The notes under the pieces: generated by a model | What the model was told of the DNA's origin: nothing | Seen by the model: only the letters and a program-made list of their open reading frames with translations | The model's database searches: none | Shown here: positions 43,998-52,480 of the stretch, in pieces | How the letters are laid out: every line of letters starts with the position of its first letter | Position numbering within the stretch: position 1 is the first letter of the stretch | NCBI GenBank assembly: GCA_002842345.1 | Contig: PHCU01000001.1 | Location: forward strand, 1 to 64,000 | Origin: Betaproteobacteria bacterium HGW-Betaproteobacteria-12 | GTDB lineage: Bacteria; Pseudomonadota; Gammaproteobacteria; Burkholderiales; Rhodocyclaceae | Direction of reading: 5' to 3' | Length of the DNA stretch: 64,000 nucleotides | Program-made: the position numbers and the translations under genes

Positions 43998-44001
43998 CTA
44001 C

Positions 44002-44019
44002 CGGCCTCCGGGGCCGGCC
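44002..44019. terminator. GC-rich hairpin between convergent FadL and etfA genes
   Basis: The 54-bp gap between the convergent fadL-like and etfA stops contains CCGGCC and GGCCGG arms separated by about 5 nt. There is no U-run, so termination efficiency is uncertain. Confidence 0.35.
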
Positions 44020-44051
44020 GCAGCCCGCCCCGGAACCAGACAAACACCTCT

Positions 44052-44984
44052 TCAACCCAAGGTGTTCAGCAACTCCGGAACCGCCTCGAACAGATCGGCG
44101 ACCAGGCCATAGTCGGCGACCTGGAAGATCGGGGCGTCCGGATCCTTGTTGATGGCGACGATGACCTTCGACTCCTTCATGCCGGCCAGGTGCTGGATCG
44201 CCCCCGAGATACCAACCGCGATGTACAACTGCGGCGCGACGATCTTGCCGGTCTGGCCGACCTGGTAATCGTTCGGCACGAAGCCGGCATCGACGGCGGC
44301 ACGGGATGCGCCCATGGCGGCACCGAGCTTGTCGGCGAGCGGGTCGAGCACCCGGTGATAGTTCTCGCCACTGCCCAGGCCGCGACCACCGGAAACGATG
44401 ACCTTGGCCGCCCCCAGTTCCGGGCGGGCGCTCTTGGTCAGCTCGCGGCCGACAAAGGCTGACTTGCCGCTGGCCGCCGCGGCCTCGATGGTCAGCACCG
44501 GCGCATTGCCGGTGCAGCCGACCGCATCGAAGCCGGTCGTGCGAATGCTGATCACCTTGATCGGGTCCGCCGACTTGACGGTGGCCAGGGCATTGCCGGC
44601 GTAGATCGGACGGACGAAGGTATCGGGCGCCTCGACGGCGACGATCTCGGAGATCTGGGCGACATCGAGCAGCGCCGCGACGCGCGGCAGAAAGTTCTTG
44701 CCGAAGGTCGTCGCCGGAGCAAGGATGTGACTGTAGTCACCGGCAATCGAGACGACCAGGGCGGCAACATCCTCCGCCAGTTGTTCCTTGAGGTGCTCGG
44801 CGTCGGCATGGCGGACGGCAGTGACGCCGTCGATGCGGGCGGCCGCTTCGGCAACGCTGCGGCAGGCGCTGCCGGCGACGAGGACATGAATCTCGCCCCC
44901 CACCTTGCTGGCGGCAGCGACGGTGTTGAGCGTGGCGCTCTTGAGCGCGGTGTTGTCGTGTTCGGCGATGACAAGCAGGGTCAT
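44052..44984 (-). CDS. etfA: Electron transfer flavoprotein alpha subunit
   Basis: A 310-residue Etf[39 protein letters not shown] start and the C-terminal FAD domain with [43 protein letters not shown] and [25 protein letters not shown]. It accepts electrons from the acyl-CoA dehydrogenases in the window and passes them to ETF:quinone oxidoreductase. The track start is a TTG; the ATG at 44984, nine bases after AAGGAGC, is preferred. It follows etfB by 14 bp. Confidence 0.95.
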   Translation of the reverse strand: MTLLVIAEHDNTALKSATLNTVAAASKVGGEIHVLVAGSACRSVAEAAARIDGVTAVRHADAEHLKEQLAEDVAALVVSIAGDYSHILAPATTFGKNFLPRVAALLDVAQISEIVAVEAPDTFVRPIYAGNALATVKSADPIKVISIRTTGFDAVGCTGNAPVLTIEAAAASGKSAFVGRELTKSARPELGAAKVIVSGGRGLGSGENYHRVLDPLADKLGAAMGASRAAVDAGFVPNDYQVGQTGKIVAPQLYIAVGISGAIQHLAGMKESKVIVAINKDPDAPIFQVADYGLVADLFEAVPELLNTLG

Positions 44985-44998
44985 GGCGTAATGCTCCT

Positions 44999-45748
44999 TC
45001 AAATGACTTTGGCTTCGTTCTTGAGCTTGGCGACCAGTTGCTGCACGTCGGCCACCATCACCCCGGCCTTGCGCGTCGCCGGTTCGACGACCCGCAGGGT
45101 GGTCAGGCGCGGCGTCACATCGACGGCCAGATCGGCCGGCTTGAGCGTATCGAGCGGCTTCTTCTTGGCTTTCATGATGTTCGGCAAGGTCGCGTAGCGC
45201 GGCTCGTTCAGGCGCAGGTCGGTGGTCACCACGGCCGGCAGCGCCAGCGACAGGGTTTCCAGGCCGCCATCGATTTCGCGCGTGACGTTGACGCGATCAC
45301 CGGCGACAGCCACCTTCGAGGCGAAAGTCGCCTGCCCCCAGCCGGCCAGCGCGGCCAGCATCTGGCCGGTCTGGTTGGCGTCGTCGTCGATCGCCTGCTT
45401 GCCGCAGATGACCAGCTGCGGCGCTTCCTTGTCACAGATCGCCTTGAGCAGCTTGGCAACGGCCAGCGGCTGCAACTCGACATCCGTCTCGACCAGGATG
45501 GCGCGGTCGGCACCGATGGCCAGCGCCGCACGCAGGGTTTCCTGGCAGGCGGCAACGCCGCAGGAGACGGCGATGACCTCGGTGGCGACACCGGCTTCCT
45601 TGAGGCGAACTGCTTCCTCGACCGCGATTTCGTCGAAGGGATTCATCGACATCTTGACGTTGGCGAGGTCCACGCCGGAACCATCCGCCTTGACGCGTGC
45701 CTTGACGTTGTAGTCGATGACACGCTTGACCGGTACGACGATTTTCAT
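44999..45748 (-). CDS. etfB: Electron transfer flavoprotein beta subunit
   Basis: A 249-residue Etf[72 protein letters not shown], and [30 protein letters not shown], including the recognition-loop Leu region. The track extends far upstream (46528), but that part antisenses the thiolase gene; the ATG at 45748 is the family start. It forms the ETF heterodimer with EtfA and lies in one unit with the upstream thiolase. Confidence 0.95.
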   Translation of the reverse strand: MKIVVPVKRVIDYNVKARVKADGSGVDLANVKMSMNPFDEIAVEEAVRLKEAGVATEVIAVSCGVAACQETLRAALAIGADRAILVETDVELQPLAVAKLLKAICDKEAPQLVICGKQAIDDDANQTGQMLAALAGWGQATFASKVAVAGDRVNVTREIDGGLETLSLALPAVVTTDLRLNEPRYATLPNIMKAKKKPLDTLKPADLAVDVTPRLTTLRVVEPATRKAGVMVADVQQLVAKLKNEAKVI

Positions 45749-45801
45749 TGCTCTTGCTCCATCATCTGGGTTGCCTGATTGGCGAAACGGCCTGCTGCGG
45801 C

Positions 45802-46986
45802 CTAGACGCGCTCGAAAATGGCGGCGATGCCCTGACCGCCCCCGATACACATGGTGACCAGCGCGTAGCGGCCGCCGGTCCGATGCAGTTCGTAGATCGC
45901 CTTGGTCGTGATGATCGCGCCGGTGGCGCCGACCGGATGACCGAGGGAAATCCCCGAACCATTGGGATTGACCTTGGCCGGATCGAAACCGAGCTCCTGG
46001 GCGACGGCACAGGCCTGGGCGGCAAAGGCTTCGTTCGACTCGATGACGTCGATGTCCTGGATCCGCAGGCCGGTCCGCTCCAGCACCCGGCGACAGGCGG
46101 GAATCGGGCCGATGCCCATGTATTCCGGTTCGACCCCGGCGTGAGCGTAGTCGACCAGGCGGGCCATCGGCTTCAGGCCGTGCCGCTGTACGGCGCCGGC
46201 GCCGGCGAGGACAACTGCGGCCGCCCCGTCGTTGAGGCCCGAGGCGTTGCCCGCTGTCACCACGCCGTCCTTCTTGAACACTGCCTTCATCTTGGCCAGC
46301 TGCTCGAGCGTGACATCGGCGCGCACATGCTCGTCGACAGCAAACTGGATCGTTCCCTTGCGCGACGGCACTTCGACCGGAACGATCTGCTCGGCGAAGC
46401 GCCCCTCGGCGATGGCCCGGGCCGCACGCTGCTGGCTTTCCAGCGCCAGGGCGTCCTGCATTTCGCGCGTGATGCCGTAGCGCGCCGCAACATTCTCGGC
46501 AGTAATGCCCATGTGGATCTTCTGCCACGGGTCATGCAGGATCCCGTTCATGTAATCGACGACGGCGGTATCACCCATGCGTGCGCCCCAGCGGGCGGCG
46601 GGCATGATGTACGGCCCGCGGCTCATCGACTCGGCACCGCCGCCAATGGCAATATCGGCATCACCGAGCATGATGGTCTGGGCCGCCGAAATAATCGCCT
46701 GCAAACCCGAACCACACAGGCGATTGACGTTGAATGCCGGAACCTCCTTGGGAACGCCGGCATCCATCGCCGCGACCCGACTCAGGTAGGCATCGCGCGG
46801 CTCGGTCGGGATGACGTTACCCATGACGACATGCCCGATCAGCTCCGGCGCGACGCGGCTACGCTCAAGCGCAGCCTTGACCGCGATGGTCGCCAGCTGG
46901 GTCATCAGGGTGTCCTTCAGGGTGCCACCATAAGTACCAATGGCCGTGCGCGCGGCACCGACAACAAAAATCTCGTTCGCAGTCAT
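45802..46986 (-). CDS. Acetyl-CoA acetyltransferase / beta-ketothiolase (BktB-like)
   Basis: A 394-residue thiolase: [18 protein letters not shown], nucleophile in [30 protein letters not shown] and [17 protein letters not shown]. It is typical of betaproteobacterial biosynthetic/degradative thiolases near PhaA/BktB. It heads the thiolase-etfB-etfA unit, with operator site 5 only 27 bp upstream of its ATG. It is a probable terminal thiolase for the degraded chain. Confidence 0.92.
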   Translation of the reverse strand: MTANEIFVVGAARTAIGTYGGTLKDTLMTQLATIAVKAALERSRVAPELIGHVVMGNVIPTEPRDAYLSRVAAMDAGVPKEVPAFNVNRLCGSGLQAIISAAQTIMLGDADIAIGGGAESMSRGPYIMPAARWGARMGDTAVVDYMNGILHDPWQKIHMGITAENVAARYGITREMQDALALESQQRAARAIAEGRFAEQIVPVEVPSRKGTIQFAVDEHVRADVTLEQLAKMKAVFKKDGVVTAGNASGLNDGAAAVVLAGAGAVQRHGLKPMARLVDYAHAGVEPEYMGIGPIPACRRVLERTGLRIQDIDVIESNEAFAAQACAVAQELGFDPAKVNPNGSGISLGHPVGATGAIITTKAIYELHRTGGRYALVTMCIGGGQGIAAIFERV

Positions 46987-47012
46987 TGCAGGTCCTCATC
47001 GAAAATGTGATG

Positions 47013-47026
47013 GTACGATACCATAC
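47013..47026 (-). promoter_or_regulatory. 14-bp operator, site 5
   Basis: Minus-strand GTATGGTATCGTAC, centred in an overlapping perfect dyad ATGGTA-CGA-TACCAT (47010-47024). It lies 27 bp before the thiolase ATG, a location fitting repression of the thiolase-etf unit. TTGCTT-like -35 material lies just upstream, but the -10 is ambiguous. Confidence 0.6.
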
Positions 47027-47204
47027 GATATTGCAAAGCAAAAGCATTGGTGGAAAATCGGCCCAGCCTTGCAACCGCTATAAATCGCCAAGTAAAGAAA
47101 CAGAGCAGCCTGGCGACGCTCAGAACATCTGCGCCAATGCATGAATATTTTACGCTTCAATACTATATACTCTTAGTACTACAAGCACCGATAAGGAGAC
47201 AAGG

Positions 47205-48404
47205 ATGCAAGGTATCGACAAGGATCGACCGTCCGCTGAATGGATCGCTTCGCTGCGCCAGCGTTTCGTCACGGAAAAGGAAATCGATCACATACTGACC
47301 CGCAAGCTGGCGCGCCGCGCCGGCCCCGGCTACTCACCGATTCCCCTGGAAAAGCTGGTCGCCGGCGTCAAGGCGCTGCTCCTCGCCGAAATCGGCGACA
47401 GCTTCGAGATCAAGGATGCACGCTGGCTCTCCGGCGGTGCTTCGAAGCTGCAGATGGCCTTTGCCCTCGAATGGCATCGCCCTGGTGTCGGTTTCGAGAA
47501 GACGGCGATGGTCCTGCGTATGGAGCCTTCGGAATCGATCGTCGAGACCAGCCGGCTGCGTGAATTCCAACTGATCAAAGCATTTGATGGAATCGTGCCG
47601 GTGCCGCCAGTGTTCTGGTGCGACGCCGACGGCAAATACCTGCCCTACCCGGCCCTGATCTACGGTTTCGCCCCCGGCGTGACCAAGCCGAGCGACGCCA
47701 GCAGTGGCGTCTCCGGCCTCGGCACCAAGCTGCCGCAGGCTGTCCGCGAACGTTTGGCCCCCCAATTCGTCGAGCATCTGGCGGCCATTCATCGGCGCGA
47801 TATCGGCAATGCCGGACTTACCGCCTTCGATGTCCCTGAAACCGGAACGACCCAGTGCGCCGAATGGGGCGTGAACTGGTGGGATCGCGTCTGGGAGGAA
47901 GATAGCGACGAGGATGTGCCGATGATTCGCGCTACCTCCGCCTGGCTGCACCGCAATCTGCCGGTGCTCGATCAGCCGTCGATCGTGCATTCCGATTACC
48001 GTACCGGCAATTTTCTGTACACCGAACACGATCTGCAAATATCCGCATGGCTGGACTGGGAGCTCGGCCGTATCGGTGACCGCCACCAGGATCTGGCCTG
48101 GACGACCAGCAGTGCCTTCGGCTCTTACGCCGAGGATGGCAAGACCTTGCTCGTCTGCGGCCTGATCCCGGAAGCGGAGTTTCTCGCCGCCTACGAGAAG
48201 GCATCGGGCCTCAAGGTCGATGCCCAGACCATGCACTGGTACAAGGTGTACAACAACTACAGCATCGCCGTGCTGATTCTCGCCACCGGCTACCGGGCAG
48301 CACGCAACGGAAAAACGCACCAGGACGTACTGGTAACCTGGCTGATCGGGATCGGCTACATGCTCCTCGACGAAATCCGCGGCTTGATCGAGAAAGGAAA
48401 CTGA
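47205..48404 (+). CDS. APH-family phosphotransferase (ACAD10/11 N-terminal type)
   Basis: A 399-residue kinase-fold protein with IVHSDYRTGNFLY (Brenner-type HxDxxxxN catalytic loop) and AWLDWELGRIGDRHQDLAW (metal-binding Asp). This matches the APH domain that precedes the acyl-CoA dehydrogenase in ACAD10/ACAD11, where it phosphorylates 4-hydroxyacyl-CoA. Stand-alone versions are common in steroid and terpenoid degradation loci. A 4-hydroxyacyl-CoA or tertiary-alcohol kinase role is therefore a reasonable guess. Ribosome-binding site AAGGAGACAAGG. A TATACT -10-like hexamer lies at 47166-47171. Confidence 0.85.
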   Translation: MQGIDKDRPSAEWIASLRQRFVTEKEIDHILTRKLARRAGPGYSPIPLEKLVAGVKALLLAEIGDSFEIKDARWLSGGASKLQMAFALEWHRPGVGFEKTAMVLRMEPSESIVETSRLREFQLIKAFDGIVPVPPVFWCDADGKYLPYPALIYGFAPGVTKPSDASSGVSGLGTKLPQAVRERLAPQFVEHLAAIHRRDIGNAGLTAFDVPETGTTQCAEWGVNWWDRVWEEDSDEDVPMIRATSAWLHRNLPVLDQPSIVHSDYRTGNFLYTEHDLQISAWLDWELGRIGDRHQDLAWTTSSAFGSYAEDGKTLLVCGLIPEAEFLAAYEKASGLKVDAQTMHWYKVYNNYSIAVLILATGYRAARNGKTHQDVLVTWLIGIGYMLLDEIRGLIEKGN

Positions 48405-48405
48405 C

Positions 48406-48957
48406 ATGCAGATGCGCCCCGAAATCCAGATCACCAGCGTGATCAAGGCCGTCAAGGATGTGCTGATCCCGGCCATCGACCCGAACAACAAGCTGGCCGT
48501 CGAACAGGCACAACTGGTCGTCGGTCTGCTCAGCCTGCTGGCCAGCCAGTTGCCCGTGCAGTTCCGCTTCGACCGCGATGAACTGGCACGCCTGCTGGCA
48601 ACCGCCGAATCGCTCACCGCGATCCCGGCCGACGACACCAACCTGGCGACCGCCATCGGCGAACTTGCCGCCAGCCGGACAGCCGGCGCCAGCATCCTCG
48701 AGCATTGCCGGGTCGATCCTGCCATCCTGGTCAACAGCGTGCGCGAACTGCGCCAAAAAGTCGGCGCCGTGGTATCCGCAGCGGCGGGCACCAGCGATGT
48801 TGCGACGCAGTTGCGGATCGAGAAAATCATTCTCGACCTGTCGAAGGAGCAACTCCTGCGCGACCGCTCACTGATGAAACCGCAGGGCTGGGAACCTGAT
48901 CCAGCGGCCCTTCCTGCCATCGCGGAACTGCTCGCCGGGACACCTCGGGGAGCCTGA
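48406..48957 (+). CDS. Conserved hypothetical partner of the APH protein
   Basis: A 183-residue, mostly alpha-helical, Leu/Ala-rich soluble protein with no signal or catalytic motif (ITSVIKAVKDVLIPAIDPNNKLAVEQAQLVVGLLSLLASQLP). Its start is one base after the APH stop, so the two are almost certainly co-translated. I recognise it only as the small ORF that often follows APH-type kinases in such loci. It may be a subunit or regulator of the kinase. Confidence 0.75.
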   Translation: MQMRPEIQITSVIKAVKDVLIPAIDPNNKLAVEQAQLVVGLLSLLASQLPVQFRFDRDELARLLATAESLTAIPADDTNLATAIGELAASRTAGASILEHCRVDPAILVNSVRELRQKVGAVVSAAAGTSDVATQLRIEKIILDLSKEQLLRDRSLMKPQGWEPDPAALPAIAELLAGTPRGA

Positions 48958-48967
48958 TACGGCATGC

Positions 48968-49000
48968 GGCCGGAAAGCCCCTGCGGGGAGCGATCCGGCC
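48968..49000. terminator. Compound stem-loop between convergent units
   Basis: GGCCGGA (48968-48974) pairs with TCCGGCC (48994-49000), enclosing a nested CCCC-TGC-GGGG stem (48978-48988). It lies in the 193-bp gap between the APH-partner gene and the COX IV-like gene, which converge. There is no U-run. Confidence 0.45.
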
Positions 49001-49150
49001 CGCTGAATCGAAACGCCGAAGCGGCGATCAGTCGTCGCATGCCTCCAGCACCGAGGCCTCGACATTGGAATTCCGGCGCTTTCCCTGCAGTCCGGTCTGG
49101 TATAGCGCCTTGCGGAATCCAGACCCGGCCCCGGCGGGATCAGTTGGCAC

Positions 49151-49423
49151 TCAGAGTTTGCCGATATCGGAAAAATAGATCGCCAATAACACGCTCGTCA
49201 GGAGCACCAGCCATCCTTCCAGCAGCCGCCGCCAGACTGGCGGCGCATGGCGCATCTCCATGAAGTCGAGGACCACCAGTCGCCCCTTGATGTAACCGAT
49301 CACCAGCGTCAGGGCGCCTGCGTACAGACCGAAACCATGCTGGCCGCTGATACTGAAGGCGGCCACGGTAGCCACCAGCAGAATCCAGGCGCTGCGGTCG
49401 AACGCGTTCTTCAGAATATTCAT
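49151..49423 (-). CDS. Cytochrome c oxidase subunit IV-like small membrane protein
   Basis: A 90-residue protein with three predicted helices (ILLVATVAAFSISG, LYAGALTLVIGYIKGRLVVLDFMEMRHAPPVWR, LLEGWLVLLTSVLLAIYF). The KGRLVVLDFMEMRHAP segment is characteristic of COX4_pro/NorF-like proteins. The ATG at 49423 replaces the longer track start. It follows the subunit III-like gene by 7 bp. Catalytic subunits I and II are absent, so it may assist an oxidase encoded elsewhere, or NO reductase (NorF role). Confidence 0.8.
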   Translation of the reverse strand: MNILKNAFDRSAWILLVATVAAFSISGQHGFGLYAGALTLVIGYIKGRLVVLDFMEMRHAPPVWRRLLEGWLVLLTSVLLAIYFSDIGKL

Positions 49424-49430
49424 CGCAGGT

Positions 49431-50021
49431 TTACCGCAGCAGATAAAACAGGGGAAACAGGAAGATCCAGAGCAGATCGACCATGTGCCAGAAGGAGGCC
49501 CCCGTCTCCAGGCCACGCAGGTTGCCGGCATGGTATTTACCCGCCCGGGCATTGCGCAGCAGCACGCTCAAAATGACCGTGCCACCGACCACGTGCGCCA
49601 GATGAATCATCGTCAGGCAAAAGTAGAACATGTAGAAATCGTTGCTGGTCAGCGTGATGCCGACAGCGAACTTGGCCGCATACTCGAAGTACTTGACCAC
49701 CATGAAGGCCAGGGCCAGGCCAATGGCGACACCGAGGTAGCTGACGATCTGCCTGCGGCGATTCGTCCGCGCCGCCGCAATGGCACGGACGACGCCCCAG
49801 GAGCTCAGGATCAGCAACAGCGTGTTGAGCACGCCGAGATTGCGATCCAGTGTCGCTTGGCCGCGGTTGAACAATTCGACATCGCCATTGCGGTAAAACA
49901 TGTAGGCGATGAAGAAGGCACTGAACGTCATCAACTCGGCCATGATGAAGATCCACACATCACGGTCGCCGGGCAAATGGCGACTGGCAGCTACAGGGAC
50001 GGTCAGGGAAACAGTGGCCAT
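49431..50021 (-). CDS. Cytochrome c oxidase subunit III / NorE-like protein
   Basis: A 196-residue five-helix membrane protein: DVWIFIMAELMTFSAFFIAYMFYR, YMFYFCLTMIHLAHVVGGTVILS and GLETGASFWHMVDLLWIFLFPLFYLL, diagnostic of heme-copper oxidase subunit III/NorE. The start at 50021 is chosen because MATVSLTVPVAASRHLPGDRDVWIF is the family start. With the COX IV-like gene it forms a NorE-NorF-style pair, but with no norCB or coxAB beside it. The role in this catabolic locus is unknown. Confidence 0.85.
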   Translation of the reverse strand: MATVSLTVPVAASRHLPGDRDVWIFIMAELMTFSAFFIAYMFYRNGDVELFNRGQATLDRNLGVLNTLLLILSSWGVVRAIAAARTNRRRQIVSYLGVAIGLALAFMVVKYFEYAAKFAVGITLTSNDFYMFYFCLTMIHLAHVVGGTVILSVLLRNARAGKYHAGNLRGLETGASFWHMVDLLWIFLFPLFYLLR

Positions 50022-50046
50022 GATCGGTTCGAATGCCGCCGGGCGC

Positions 50047-50778
50047 TCACGCCGGACACAAGGCTCCGGCTTCCACTTCCCGCATTCGCCGGCGAATGGC
50101 CTTGACCATATACAGCGAAGTAACCAGGCACCAGACCAGCCATGCGGCATATGGGATATAGAAGCTCAGCAAGCCGTTCCACGCAAACGGCCCAGTCTTC
50201 AGATACAGGGTCAGGCTGGCCGGCGCGAAACTCAGCCCGCACCAGATGCTCAGGAAGCAGACCCAGCGGGGAAAGAGCGGCGTCTCCCGCTTGTCGGCAA
50301 GGCCGATCAGCGCCATGGCCACCATCTGTACGGTAGTGATGCACCACTGCAGTTCCAGCGATTCCCAGCCAATATCGTGCAGGGTCTGGATAATCGCCGC
50401 ATCGCGCTCCGGACGGAAACAGGCGACCGCCCAGCACAGCATGCCGAAGCTGACGACAAACACGGTCAACGCCCCGGCGATCAATTGCAGATAGGTCATC
50501 AGGCGCGAGTGCTTCTCGATCTGCCGCATGTGTTCGCTGATCTGGGCAGACCAAGGCAGGTAGAGAGAGATGAAGATCAGACTGACCACCCAGCCGAGAC
50601 GCAAGTCGGATAGGTTTTCCCGATAGTAGGCCGCAATTTCCTCGGCCCCGAATGCAGGGGAAATCGGTCTCGGCAGGTTGTGCCCGTAGATACCGAATGT
50701 CACCAGGAAAATCAACACGAACAGCGGCCCGCACCAGGCGCTGATCAATTGATAGTTAAGATTGCTCCGCTCGTCCAT
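50047..50778 (-). CDS. Polytopic membrane protein of unknown function
   Basis: A 243-residue protein with about six to seven hydrophobic helices (PLFVLIFLVTFGIYGHNLP, LRLGWVVSLIFISLYLPW, LIAGALTVFVVSFGMLCWAVACF, VSFYIPYAAWLVWCLVTSLYMV). No cofactor motif is obvious. It is the first gene of the membrane trio and lies 25 bp before the subunit III-like gene, so function is presumably linked to that respiratory pair. I do not recognise the family. Confidence 0.7.
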   Translation of the reverse strand: MDERSNLNYQLISAWCGPLFVLIFLVTFGIYGHNLPRPISPAFGAEEIAAYYRENLSDLRLGWVVSLIFISLYLPWSAQISEHMRQIEKHSRLMTYLQLIAGALTVFVVSFGMLCWAVACFRPERDAAIIQTLHDIGWESLELQWCITTVQMVAMALIGLADKRETPLFPRWVCFLSIWCGLSFAPASLTLYLKTGPFAWNGLLSFYIPYAAWLVWCLVTSLYMVKAIRRRMREVEAGALCPA

Positions 50779-50832
50779 CGCTAGTTCTCCTGTGATTTGC
50801 TTACGTGTTCGGGTACTGCTTGGGGTAATGGG

Positions 50833-51360
50833 CTATTCGTGCCCCGGCAACGGAAAATTGCCTTTATCCAGGGAAAGAATCGCTTTCTGCATCAGCCTCC
50901 CCAGACTCTCGAACTCCTCCGGGGTCAAGCCGGCAAAAGCCTGCTGCAACGGCCCCATCATCTTCGGCACGGTCGCACAGGCGACCTGCCGGCCATGCGG
51001 GGTGATCCGTATGACCAGACGCCGCGCGTCCATCGCATCGGCGGCTCGTGAAACCAGTTCTTCTCCGACCAATTGATCAAGGATCCGGGTCATGTTGGCC
51101 TTGCTGGTGCCGACCAGCCCGGTCAGTTCCCCGGGCGAAGCCTCGCCGTTCTCTGCCGCCATGAGCAGGCAGAGAACGTGAAAGATGTTTTCGCTCAAAC
51201 CGGCCTTGCGGAACACTGGCTCGAAATAGCCGGTCAGGTTGGCAGCGAGGATGCGTATCAGACGAACCATCACCGTTGGCGGCATAGGCAAATCCGGAAG
51301 CGCTTCCGCCATGGAAGGCGTGCTGCGGCTCACTGAAGCAAGTTTTTGGGCACCGATCAT
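50833..51360 (-). CDS. MarR-family transcriptional regulator
   Basis: A 175-residue MarR protein with winged helix: GEASPGELTGLVGTSKANMTRILDQLVGEELVSRAADAMDARRLVIRITPHGRQV. The wing DARRxxxxxT is intact. It lies upstream of and co-directional with the membrane trio, with a 54-bp gap. A near-perfect dyad just outside its ATG suggests autoregulation and control of the trio. The ligand may be a phenolic or acyl compound, unknown. Confidence 0.9.
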   Translation of the reverse strand: MIGAQKLASVSRSTPSMAEALPDLPMPPTVMVRLIRILAANLTGYFEPVFRKAGLSENIFHVLCLLMAAENGEASPGELTGLVGTSKANMTRILDQLVGEELVSRAADAMDARRLVIRITPHGRQVACATVPKMMGPLQQAFAGLTPEEFESLGRLMQKAILSLDKGNFPLPGHE

Positions 51361-51371
51361 AATATGTTCAC

Positions 51372-51395
51372 ATATGGTTTATATGTAAACTATAT
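51372..51395 (-). promoter_or_regulatory. Inverted repeat, probable MarR operator
   Basis: ATATGGTTTA-tatg-TAAACTATAT: 9 of 10 arm bases match, 12 bp upstream of the MarR start codon. It is very AT-rich compared with its surroundings, so it likely overlaps the promoter. Confidence 0.6.
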
Positions 51396-51614
51396 GCCTT
51401 GATCCAAAAATGCAAGAAAAAAGTGGGAATGTATTGACCTGCCAATACAGACAGTTGCCTTGCCGAGGCTGTCAATGCTGTACACGCGATCGTCGTCAGC
51501 TCACCGACTTCCGTGCTCTAATTCCGTATGCCAACAAATCGCACACCCGTAGGCAGCGCAGCCACCCCCCACCCTGGCACGTGCTCCCTGTCTGCTACGA
51601 CCTTGCCCTGTGAC

Positions 51615-52163
51615 ATGCCAGACGCGGCTGTAAAGGATTTCACCGAAACCTGCCTGGAGGGGGAAGAGCTTTTCCGGGGCCGGCTACTGTCGCTACATCG
51701 AGACCGCGTACGACTACCGGATGGCGGTGAGGCAGTACGCGAATACGTGGTCCATCGCGATGCAGCAGTGGTCATCCCACTGCTGGACGAGCGGACGGTG
51801 CTGATGGTGCGCCAGTACCGCTACGCTGCCGGCAAACACACCCTGGAGTTTCCTGCGGGCAAGATCGACGACGGCGAAACGCCCGAGCAGGCGGCTCGTC
51901 GCGAACTGCTCGAGGAAACCGGCTACCGGTGCGACGGACTCAAGCAGCAATTCGCGTTGCGCTTGCCCGTCGCCTACGCCTCCGCCAGTGCCACGATCTT
52001 CCTGGCTACCGGCCTGCATTTCGCCGGCCACCCTGGCGAACCGGGGGAGTTCATTGAACCAATCCCGCTAGCCATAACCGACGCCCTGGAGAAGATTGCC
52101 ACCGGCGAGATCTGCGACATGAAGGACGTCATCGCTCTCTACGCCCTGACCTTCCGGCGCTAA
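51615..52163 (+). CDS. NUDIX hydrolase (ADP-ribose pyrophosphatase-like)
   Basis: A 182-residue protein with a complete Nudix box GKIDDGETPEQAARRELLEETGY, preceded by MVRQYRYAAGKHTLEFPAG as in NudF-type ADP-ribose diphosphatases. It presumably cleaves ADP-ribose or a similar nucleotide sugar. The ATG at 51615 is preferred; the track start (51528) adds a Pro/Thr-rich extension without family match. It is a housekeeping-type gene isolated between divergent catabolic units. Confidence 0.85.
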   Translation: MPDAAVKDFTETCLEGEELFRGRLLSLHRDRVRLPDGGEAVREYVVHRDAAVVIPLLDERTVLMVRQYRYAAGKHTLEFPAGKIDDGETPEQAARRELLEETGYRCDGLKQQFALRLPVAYASASATIFLATGLHFAGHPGEPGEFIEPIPLAITDALEKIATGEICDMKDVIALYALTFRR

Positions 52164-52206
52164 GGCCGGAAGCTATGGCGGCAACGGGGCCAGGCATACC
52201 CCGGCA

Positions 52207-52377
52207 TCACCAACGCCAGAAGTTTCGGTCGCTCAGAACGACGACAAATGACCGCGCTGCCTCGCTATGCGCAGAGACCGACTGGCGATTGTGGTCTCCA
52301 CCGTCAGTGGTCAAGGAAATCTTCTCGGGTAGCAAGATCAACGTACCCAACAGCACCAGACAGGTTTTGATCATCAT
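52207..52377 (-). CDS. Possible small exported peptide (56 aa)
   Basis: Too short for the track. AAGGAG lies seven bases before ATGATGATC. The N-terminus MMIKTCLVLLGTLILLP is signal-like, followed by a polar tail ending RNFWRW and a TGA. It lies downstream of and co-directional with the PECR-like SDR, 103 bp away, and is the only coding candidate in the 317-bp gap between the NUDIX and SDR genes. It could be a relic of a longer secreted protein, since the start resembles the YCF48-like protein's MMIKSLL. No family recognised. Confidence 0.35.
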   Translation of the reverse strand: MMIKTCLVLLGTLILLPEKISLTTDGGDHNRQSVSAHSEAARSFVVVLSDRNFWRW

Positions 52378-52480
52378 CGCAATCTCCTTTGGCGGATGTG
52401 ATGCCTCGGTTGTCTCTGAACTACGAACGGCATTCTTGAGTGCCGTTATTGTTTTACCTTCGTTCCCGTACCCTGTTCGT

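Noticed and set aside
45748-47010. A 420-residue plus-strand ORF opposite the thiolase and the etfB upstream region
   Set aside because: Shadow of the thiolase gene; no family motif.
47205-49040. A 568-residue minus-strand ORF (47334-49040) over the APH genes
   Set aside because: Shadow ORF; the plus strand has APH catalytic motifs and a ribosome site.
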